From Methanobacterium sp. Maddingley MBC34 (GTDB lineage: Archaea; Methanobacteriota; Methanobacteria; Methanobacteriales; Methanobacteriaceae): 64,000 bases of DNA. Position 1 is the first letter of the stretch; every line of letters begins with the position of its first letter. A program made the translations under genes and the position numbers. This document shows, one piece after another, positions 58,300 to 64,000 of the stretch. The notes beneath the pieces were generated by a model. It saw only the letters and a list, made by a program, of their open reading frames with translations. It was not told the origin of the DNA and did not search any database. Location: contig AMGN01000004.1 in NCBI GenBank assembly GCA_000309865.1, positions 62,001 through 126,000 on the forward strand, given 5' to 3'.

Positions 58300-59040
58300 T
58301 CATGCTTTAACACAGACAAAAACAGGTCTTTTTCCAGACTTTTCATCCCATAATATGTCTTCATAATCTCCGTAGATATTGAATTTGAAACCGAGACTAT
58401 CAAGAATATTACCGACATCTTTGGTGGGGAAAACGCCTATATCATGTTGGTCCACCTCAAAATCCATTACACCATCTTCTTTCACCAGAAAGACGAAATT
58501 AGCATTGAAAACTCCATCACGCAGGCGGCTCTGTGATATTCTAGCCAGTTGAAGATCTCCTTCAGCCACAGCATCCACAAAAACTCTACCTTCATCCCAA
58601 TTTTCAGTACAAAATCCCAAATCAAATATTAGGACACCACCATCTTTAAGATGATTATAAAATCGTTTAAGAGTTTTACTCAGATCATTTAAACTTGTAT
58701 TGTAGTTTATAGCTGAAAAAAGGCAGATAATAACATCAAAGCTCATTTCCAAGTTCATTTCTCTCATGTTTCCGTGGATGAGTTCCATTTCAGGGACTTT
58801 TTCCTGGGCTATTTCCATCATTTCAGGGTTAATATCCAAACCCACCACTTGGAATGAGTTTGTAAGGTACTTGGAATGGTTACCGGTACCACAGGCCACA
58901 TCCAAAAGATCATTTCCAGGAGATTTTTGGTGAAGTTCCACCATTTTTTCAACAAATTCTGCTTCGCCCTCATAATCCATCCACTGGTAGATCAGGTCGT
59001 AATAGTGGGCAAATTTGCGGTAGAGTTCTTGTTCTGCCAT
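58300..59040 (-). CDS. Class I SAM-dependent methyltransferase
   Basis: A 246-aa Rossmann methyltransferase. The N-terminal YRKFAHYYDLIYQWMDYEGEAEF leads into motif I DLLDVACGTGNHSKYL (about residues 46-61). VGLDINPEMMEIAQEKV (motif II) and HGNMREMNLEMSFDVIICLF (motifs III-IV) follow. The C-terminus (VDQHDIGVFPTKDVGNIL) is variable. Start is ATG 59040, with GGAAGGATC 9-17 bases upstream; the longer TTG frame at 59064 includes that site. Substrate unknown; a small molecule is likely. About 57 bases from the flavoprotein gene that precedes it on the same strand. Confidence 0.86.
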   Translation of the reverse strand: MAEQELYRKFAHYYDLIYQWMDYEGEAEFVEKMVELHQKSPGNDLLDVACGTGNHSKYLTNSFQVVGLDINPEMMEIAQEKVPEMELIHGNMREMNLEMSFDVIICLFSAINYNTSLNDLSKTLKRFYNHLKDGGVLIFDLGFCTENWDEGRVFVDAVAEGDLQLARISQSRLRDGVFNANFVFLVKEDGVMDFEVDQHDIGVFPTKDVGNILDSLGFKFNIYGDYEDILWDEKSGKRPVFVCVKA

Positions 59041-59120
59041 TTTTATGGATCCTTCCCTATTCAAAGGGTTTTTAGAGTTTTATGCTGTTATTAAGTATTG
59101 CGCATGGGGATATATTTTTT

Positions 59121-59687
59121 TTATTTTATCTTTAATATGAGTTTGGCAACGTTATCTGCAAAGCGGATTGCAGTTTCCATTCCTTCTGTATCCTCTTCTG
59201 CTTCTCCAGGTTGATGTGCGAATACCATGTTCCAGTAGGTGCTCCCAGGTACGATCATGTCGTTGATGAAGAAGAACATTAACATCTCCTGTATAGTGGC
59301 GGTGTGCCCTCCTCTCCTGGCTACAGCAATGGGGCCACCCACTTTCCAGGATAAGAAATTACCAGAAGACATGCTAACCATTCCAATCCGTTGTAGGGCA
59401 GACATCAATTCTCCTCTGGCAGTTCCAAAGTACACTGGTGAGCCAATGATGAAACCGTCTGCATCCTTTAACTTTTCGATTATGTCATTGAGACCATCTT
59501 TAAGAGCACACTGGTGTAATTCGGAGCATTTTCCACAGGCAATGCAGGAACGGATTTTTTTCTGGCGTAGGGATATTATCTCAGTTTTCAAGCCATTTTG
59601 TCCTATGGTTTTTGCACATTCTTCCAGTACTTTCATGGTATTGCTTTCTTTCCGGGGACTGGCACATAACATTAGAACCTTCTTCAT
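59121..59687 (-). CDS. Iron-sulfur flavoprotein / NADPH-dependent FMN reductase family
   Basis: A 188-aa flavodoxin-like protein. The FMN phosphate loop is LCASPRKESNTMKVLEE (residues 6-22). A cysteine cluster SCIACGKCSELHQC (about residues 46-59) resembles the [4Fe-4S] site of archaeal iron-sulfur flavoproteins, which reduce O2 or accept electrons from ferredoxin. GSPVYFGTARGEL (about 80-92) also binds FMN. Start is ATG 59687, with TAGGAGGTC 6 bases upstream; a frame to 59732 starts earlier without such site. Likely role in redox or oxygen-stress defence, inferred from family. Confidence 0.87.
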   Translation of the reverse strand: MKKVLMLCASPRKESNTMKVLEECAKTIGQNGLKTEIISLRQKKIRSCIACGKCSELHQCALKDGLNDIIEKLKDADGFIIGSPVYFGTARGELMSALQRIGMVSMSSGNFLSWKVGGPIAVARRGGHTATIQEMLMFFFINDMIVPGSTYWNMVFAHQPGEAEEDTEGMETAIRFADNVAKLILKIK

Positions 59688-59848
59688 AAGAAGACCTCCT
59701 AACTTAATTTCATTTTTACAATTGAGATTCAATTCCCTTTTTATTCACAATAAAATTTTTGTATTATTTATTTATGTTACAATTAAACATTAGAACTTTT
59801 CATTTATCTCTTATTATTCTTTTATTTAGCTATAGATAATAAAAACAG

Positions 59849-60607
59849 CTAATATTTCCCCACCGGAGCTAGGTAAATGCTGAATTCATCTTCTCCATCC
59901 AGACGTAATAGTTCATCCAGATATTCCTGGTCGTAGGCTCCTATGGCGCAGGTTCCTGCTCCTATGGCCTCACAGGCCAGGTACATATTCTGACCCACAT
60001 GACCGGCATCCATGGCTATAACTTTATGGGAGTCCAATCCATAGCGCCATTCCATACGATAGGGGATTGCACTCCAGATGAAGGTAACTGCGGACTGCCC
60101 GGCAAAGGTTTGGCCAAAGGTGGCCTTGATCATTTCATCCTGCAAGTGGGCTTTGGAAAATTCAAAGATAAGTTCATGAGTTAAGGGGAGGTAACGGTAT
60201 ATTCCTGGTTCAAGTTCATTTCTCTGTTGGGAGCTTTCCACATTAAAAACTGCCAGATAAGTTTCCAATGCATGACGACAACCAGCTGAAGGCACATTAC
60301 GGAACGCATAGTTACCGGCATAAAGGCGCACACCTTGGGTTGCCCAGAGGAGAAATGACAACTCCATAAATGTGAGAGGGTCCTGATTATATTTTCTTCG
60401 ACTTTCTCTGTTCTTAATAGCTTTTGAGAGACTAATGCCATATATTTCATCCCAATCAGCGGTAATTAGTTCTATCTTTTTTGAATCCGGTGCGTAAGAC
60501 TTTTCAATAGGGGGCACTGTCACGCCCTGACTCTGGTCGGTTTTAGAAAAATCTATGGTTTTCCTTAGGGAGTCCTTTAAAAAGTAGCGATATTGATTTA
60601 AATCCAT
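59849..60607 (-). CDS. SagB/ThcOx-type nitroreductase-fold oxidoreductase
   Basis: A 252-aa FMN-dependent SagB-type dehydrogenase domain. The RRKYNQDPLTFMELSFLLWATQGV block (about residues 69-92) and NYAFRNVPSAGCRHALETYLAV (about residues 98-119) match the SagB family, as does GHVGQNMYLACEAIGAGTCAIGAYD near the C-terminus. SagB enzymes oxidise azolines in ribosomally made peptides, but no precursor peptide, cyclodehydratase or transporter gene lies nearby, so here it probably has another substrate. It is adjacent to the FMN protein gene in the same direction, with about 160 bases between. Confidence 0.85.
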   Translation of the reverse strand: MDLNQYRYFLKDSLRKTIDFSKTDQSQGVTVPPIEKSYAPDSKKIELITADWDEIYGISLSKAIKNRESRRKYNQDPLTFMELSFLLWATQGVRLYAGNYAFRNVPSAGCRHALETYLAVFNVESSQQRNELEPGIYRYLPLTHELIFEFSKAHLQDEMIKATFGQTFAGQSAVTFIWSAIPYRMEWRYGLDSHKVIAMDAGHVGQNMYLACEAIGAGTCAIGAYDQEYLDELLRLDGEDEFSIYLAPVGKY

Positions 60608-60734
60608 TTTACCATTCCCCTTTTGTTTTTATTTTCAATCAATACGTAGCTTTATTATGATTTTCTTGATTTTTCTTGTCCTAACTTATTTTATATGTTT
60701 CACAAAAAAATAATTTCTTTTAACATTCAATTTA

Positions 60735-61622
60735 TTATTCAGAGCATAATCTCTTGACAAATTCCCCAATACTCATCATGGCTCCTTCACTCTCTGGTAA
60801 GTAGGAGTAAAACAATTGCCATGAATGGAACATATTTTGCCAGACTTCTAAATTTACTTTAACCTCTTTTTCAACTGCTAAATCTCTGAAACGGTTGATA
60901 TCACAGAGAAGAAGCTCTCGACTACCTACCTGGATCAGAATGGGTGGGAGTCCCTCTAAATCTCCATATATTGGTGAAATCAGGGGATTTGAAGGATTTT
61001 TTCCTTGTAAATATAGCTTTCGAACTTTTTCCAATCTTTCATAGGTTATCCAATCATTAACATCCTTCAGATGGTTGTAAACCACCGGGAATTCAAAATC
61101 CACCACTGGAGACATGCAAACCCCACCCCGGGGCAGTGCTTCTCCCATCTTTTTCAGGGCAAGTAAGGTGGACAGGGCCAGATTACCCCCTTTAGATATC
61201 CCTGCAATCACCATTTCCCTGGCCTGAAAACCTTCATCTCGCAACCAGAGATATGATTGGATGCAATCTTCAACTGCTGCAGGGAATGGATGTTCTGGTG
61301 ATAAACTGTAATCAACACTGAACACTGAGAAACCCGTGTATCTGGATAATCTTTGGCAGAGATCCTGGTGACCATGGGTGGATCCAAGGTTAATCTCACC
61401 CCCGTGGAAAAATAAAATTACTCTTTTATAACTACTTTTAGGGGTCACAATCCAGTATGAATGTACTGGTGCATCAGGTTCTGCAGTGATTTTCAGGGGA
61501 CCCCTGGAACTAAAAGAAAGATAAAATTCATCAAAGTCCCTCTGAACTTTGTACTGATTCCCCTTTTCCTGGTTGAACTGGTTCTTTATAACCTTAAGCA
61601 GGTCATCAATATTTTCCTTCAT
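60735..61622 (-). CDS. Alpha/beta hydrolase (HSL-type esterase/lipase)
   Basis: A 295-aa serine hydrolase. The oxyanion-hole motif is FFHGGEI (residues 71-77), where the usual HGGG is HGGE. The nucleophile elbow is GISKGG with S143. The acid residue is probably in LLCDINRFRD and the histidine in NMFHSWQLF (about residue 266). It belongs to the hormone-sensitive-lipase (family IV) group that hydrolyses short-chain esters. No signal peptide. It stands alone, separated from the response regulator by a 626-base gap. Confidence 0.85.
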   Translation of the reverse strand: MKENIDDLLKVIKNQFNQEKGNQYKVQRDFDEFYLSFSSRGPLKITAEPDAPVHSYWIVTPKSSYKRVILFFHGGEINLGSTHGHQDLCQRLSRYTGFSVFSVDYSLSPEHPFPAAVEDCIQSYLWLRDEGFQAREMVIAGISKGGNLALSTLLALKKMGEALPRGGVCMSPVVDFEFPVVYNHLKDVNDWITYERLEKVRKLYLQGKNPSNPLISPIYGDLEGLPPILIQVGSRELLLCDINRFRDLAVEKEVKVNLEVWQNMFHSWQLFYSYLPESEGAMMSIGEFVKRLCSE

Positions 61623-62248
61623 TTTTTCAAACCTTGTTAATTGTTAGAATCAGTAATAATAGAATCAGTAATAAAGTTTTTTCTGAAAATGAATAAAATA
61701 AGCTGGATCATAAAAAGAGTTGTTTTTTAATTGATCGCATATAATTATCATGATTATTCTCCGGTAGAATATCCTGAAATTTGGTTTAACTGGGGGTTAT
61801 CTTTTTTTTGTCGTGATCATCACCCTTTTTTACTTTATAAATAATAATTAGGATATTTAAGTAGGATAATTTTAAGTTAATTTTAATATTTTCCTAATGG
61901 TAACTAATTTAGCTTCTTATTGGTACATTTAACTTCTTACTGGTAACCATTAAACCTATTTGTCATGATTATCCATGTATTTCATGGTGGAATTTTTATT
62001 TTTTATAAATATAATAGGCTCTCAATCGCAATTAATAATTTATATTAATGACAAATACAACATTATATTTGATTTCTGTTTAATGTAATAATTTCCATCG
62101 TCAAAATAAAAATGAGATAAATATTTTAAAATGGAATTTAAGGAATAAAATCAATATTATATGGTAGAATATAAAAAATAGAAACATAATGATTATATTG
62201 TTATTTATAATGTTAATGGGAGTTCAGATGTTTAAGGAAGGGGGCTTT
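61623..62248. other. Long intergenic region with tandem duplication
   Basis: This 626-base divergent gap is A+T rich. It contains a 15-bp perfect tandem duplication (tagaatcagtaataa, 61645-61659 and 61660-61674), a looser pair of cttctta[t/c]tggta repeats (about 61913-61943) and a T8 run (61803-61810). No coding frame, RNA gene or strong palindrome was found. Confidence 0.5.
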
Positions 62249-62722
62249 ATGGCGGATACAAGTATTATACTGGTGGAAGACGAGATTATCGTTGCGGCTG
62301 ATGTTAAAAATCGACTGGAGAATATGGGTTATTCTGTTCTTGGAATTTTTGATACCGGGGAGGAAGCCATTGAAAAAGTAGGTGAATTGAAACCCAACCT
62401 GGTTTTAATGGATATTGTGCTCAAAGGGGAGATGGATGGAATAGATGCAGCCCTAAAAATTCGTGAACTCTTTAATATCCCAATTATTTATTTAACTGCG
62501 TATTCTGATGAAAAAACCCTGGAAAGGGCCAAGATAACTGAACCATTTGGTTATGTCCTGAAACCATTTGAAGACCGTGAAATCCAGAGTGCCATAGAAA
62601 TGGCTATATACAAACACCAGATGGAGAAAAAATTGAAAGAAAGTGAAGAAAAATATCGTAAATTAGTGGAAAAGTTTTTACGTGTCTCCACGGAGATATT
62701 AAATGAGTTGAGCAAACCATAA
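62249..62722 (+). CDS. Response regulator (single receiver domain)
   Basis: A 157-aa receiver protein. The phosphoacceptor is D55 in [10 protein letters not shown], the acidic pair is VEDE (residues 9-12), and the conserved T/K switch residues are in YLTAYSDE (about 81-88) and VLKPFE (K105). After the domain a coiled helix ([18 protein letters not shown]) looks like the start of a PAS/sensor linker but ends at the stop, so no output domain is present. AAGGAAGGGGG is 5 bases before the ATG at 62249; earlier in-frame ATGs lack it. The cognate histidine kinase is not in the window. The stop codon is inside a 16-bp direct repeat. Confidence 0.9.
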   Translation: MADTSIILVEDEIIVAADVKNRLENMGYSVLGIFDTGEEAIEKVGELKPNLVLMDIVLKGEMDGIDAALKIRELFNIPIIYLTAYSDEKTLERAKITEPFGYVLKPFEDREIQSAIEMAIYKHQMEKKLKESEEKYRKLVEKFLRVSTEILNELSKP

Positions 62723-62752
62723 GACTTTAAAACAAGCCATAAGACTTTAAAA
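62717..62752. repeat. 16-bp direct repeat, period 20
   Basis: ccataagactttaaaa occurs at 62717-62732 and exactly again at 62737-62752; the first copy contains the stop codon of the response regulator. Confidence 0.85.
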
Positions 62753-62991
62753 GCAAATCAAACTCTTTAAAATATATATTAAGTTTTATTTATAAACTAA
62801 TTCACTAATTTTAATCCTTTTTATATATTATTCAAAATCATTGATTTTTTATTTTAGGAATAATTCTCATCTTTTAGTTATTTTAGCCATGATTTATTCT
62901 TTCTTAAGCAAATTTATCTTTATCTTTCTTTTTATTTGTGAGTAATTTCGTTCTTTTTGGGAAATTTGTTATTTGTAAACTAGTACTTACA

Positions 62992-63035
<44 letters not shown>

Positions 63036-63061
63036 GAATGGTGGTGAAATTAAAATTTAAA

Positions 63062-63109
63062 AAATCTCGATGTCTTTAAATCTCGATGTCTTTAAATCTC
63101 GATGTCTTT
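63062..63109. repeat. Three perfect 16-bp tandem repeats
   Basis: aaatctcgatgtcttt is present three times without mismatch at 63062-63077, 63078-63093 and 63094-63109. It lies in the 5' untranslated region of the DUF2178 operon between the TATA box and the first gene. Confidence 0.9.
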
Positions 63110-63150
63110 AAATAATTAAGTCCATTTCAAGTGGAGATTGAGGGAAATAA

Positions 63151-63597
63151 ATGAATAAGATTTATAAAATAAGCAAAAAGAAATTTTTTTTAGTCTATAT
63201 ACTTATTGACACAGTTTTCGCAGGAATGGGGATGGGTGTCCCCTTTTTGTGTATACTGTTGGGATTTCCAGTAGGTTGGTTCATAGCTAAAAACTCAGCA
63301 CTCAATGAAAACAATTTAAGCACAATCTTAAATGAAATTTTAAAATATTCACTGTATACTTCTCTTTTCACATTTATATTGATGCTGTGTATTTGGGTGC
63401 CTCTAAGCACAATGCTCCTCAATCCGGGTGCAGATTTTGTAAATACTGGAATTCCAATGATTCTTTATGACCCTAAAATAAGCTTCATTGGATGGATGAT
63501 TTTGATGATATTCATATCTCCGTTTTTACAGCTACTTTCCACGGTTTTTGCTTCAAATGTGGCTCTATGGAGATTATTTAAAAAAGATGATGTTTGA
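63151..63597 (+). CDS. Four-TM membrane protein of unknown family
   Basis: A 148-aa protein with four hydrophobic helices at about residues 12-45, 68-86, 108-132 and 120-140. The N-terminus is basic (MNKIYKISKKKFF), placing it in the cytosol. I do not recognise the family. GAGGGA is 8 bases before the ATG at 63151. The DUF2178 gene follows after 39 bases, so the two are likely co-transcribed. Confidence 0.72.
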   Translation: MNKIYKISKKKFFLVYILIDTVFAGMGMGVPFLCILLGFPVGWFIAKNSALNENNLSTILNEILKYSLYTSLFTFILMLCIWVPLSTMLLNPGADFVNTGIPMILYDPKISFIGWMILMIFISPFLQLLSTVFASNVALWRLFKKDDV

Positions 63598-63636
63598 TGG
63601 ATAAAAATAGATGAAAAAATAGTAGAAGGTGATAAT

Positions 63637-64000
63637 TTGAATCAAAAATCAGGAATAGTCTTAAAAATACTGTCCATATTTGAATCAGGGTTATTTTTAA
63701 AAATACTTTCAGTGTTTATAACTGGCCTATGGATTGCTGGTTTGATACTGGGGAATATTTACATTGTTCTGCTGGCAATCATCCTTTTATTTGCATTATG
63801 TATTGTATTATACATCCATAGAGATAATTTACAAGAAATTTTCCAGAAAGACAGCAGTGTTGTTGTGGAAGATGAAAGAACTCAATTAATCAACGAGAAG
63901 GCAGCTACAATGACGTTCGGAATATTTGTAGCGGTTATAATTTATGCTGGTATCATTCTCATTGCCCTGAGGGACAGTTACCCTCAATTATTGCAGGCAG
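63637..64000 (+). CDS. DUF2178 family membrane protein (partial, runs off the window)
   Basis: The frame opens at TTG 63637 (MNQKSGIVLKIL) with AAGGTGAT 4-12 bases upstream and stays open to base 64000 (about 121 residues). Two transmembrane helices (about residues 28-60 taken as a pair) precede the DUF2178 mark VVEDERTQLINEKAATMTFG (about residues 75-94), after which another helix starts. Residues about 9-30 contain a 12-residue in-frame duplication (LKILSIFESGLF, LKILSVFITGLW). Function unknown; DUF2178 genes usually accompany a small regulator, not seen here before the edge. Confidence 0.75.
   Translation, partial: MNQKSGIVLKILSIFESGLFLKILSVFITGLWIAGLILGNIYIVLLAIILLFALCIVLYIHRDNLQEIFQKDSSVVVEDERTQLINEKAATMTFGIFVAVIIYAGIILIALRDSYPQLLQA

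Noticed and set aside
63062..63109. CRISPR-like array
   Set aside because: The three 16-bp units are directly adjacent with no spacers and no cas genes are nearby.

Overview
The window is a stretch of chromosome from a hydrogenotrophic methanogenic archaeon, most likely a Methanobacterium or close relative. The archaeal core genes place it: TFB, Gar1, aRF1, eIF5A, S3ae, archaeal DnaG, archaeal UMP kinase and pyruvoyl arginine decarboxylase. A Mur-ligase-like coenzyme F430 synthase (CfbE) next to hemC indicates a methanogen. From memory, the gene order resembles the region of Methanothermobacter thermautotrophicus between the eIF5A and XerA homologues. The intergenic DNA is very A+T rich. I saw no rRNA, tRNA, CRISPR array, insertion sequence or prophage.

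Layout: 1-7.8 kb holds guaA (cut by the window start), DUF proteins, adenine deaminase, and a polyamine/ornithine block (TIGR00300 ornithine cyclodeaminase-like protein, agmatinase, eIF5A), with divergent arginine decarboxylase at 8.0 kb. 8.6-14.6 kb holds inositol phosphatase/FBPase, NAD kinase, CfbE, HemC, a Gfo/Idh/MocA oxidoreductase and a PyrE-like regulator. 14.7-17 kb is a divergent MFS exporter/TrmB regulator pair. 17-19.6 kb holds aRF1, UMP kinase and a small zinc-ribbon membrane protein. 19.8-31 kb is a membrane-rich accessory region with four DUF308 proteins, two YbjQ-domain proteins, a K+ channel, a FUSC protein, a metallophosphoesterase and a membrane-anchored phosphatase. 31-41 kb is information processing: YwbE, TFB-Gar1, RraA/DUF211, Toprim protein, DnaG, a LonB-like AAA+ protein without protease domain, and XerA. 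40.8-46 kb is small accessory metabolism and transport (PadR/MFS, DUF523-DUF1722, BioY, DUF1284, a cytosine deaminase similar to yeast Fcy1, DUF5518). 46-57 kb holds an ASCH-TPR protein, NrdG, HisC, gamma carbonic anhydrase, GlmU, GlmM, ApgM, DUF92, S3ae and a DUF885 peptidase-like protein. 57-64 kb is accessory: NifX-like protein, methyltransferase, iron-sulfur flavoprotein, SagB-type oxidoreductase, esterase, response regulator and a DUF2178 operon that runs off the end.

How genes work together: arginine decarboxylase and agmatinase make putrescine, and eIF5A is the hypusine acceptor of the same pathway. CfbE and HemC both serve tetrapyrrole (F430) synthesis. GlmM and GlmU make UDP-GlcNAc, the precursor of pseudomurein and glycans. 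Toprim, DnaG, Lon-like ATPase and XerA genes form a co-directional nucleic-acid-handling block.

The most unusual signals are: (1) more than a dozen short, mostly two-copy tandem duplications (14-20 bp unit) scattered through intergenic DNA and gene ends; (2) an ASCH-TPR gene whose full domain is encoded only if translation starts at a non-canonical codon, probably ATA, placed behind a good ribosome-binding site; (3) a stand-alone LonB-type ATPase with an inserted zinc ribbon between dnaG and xerA; (4) a perfect 11-bp inverted repeat made of two TATA boxes in front of gar1-tfb.
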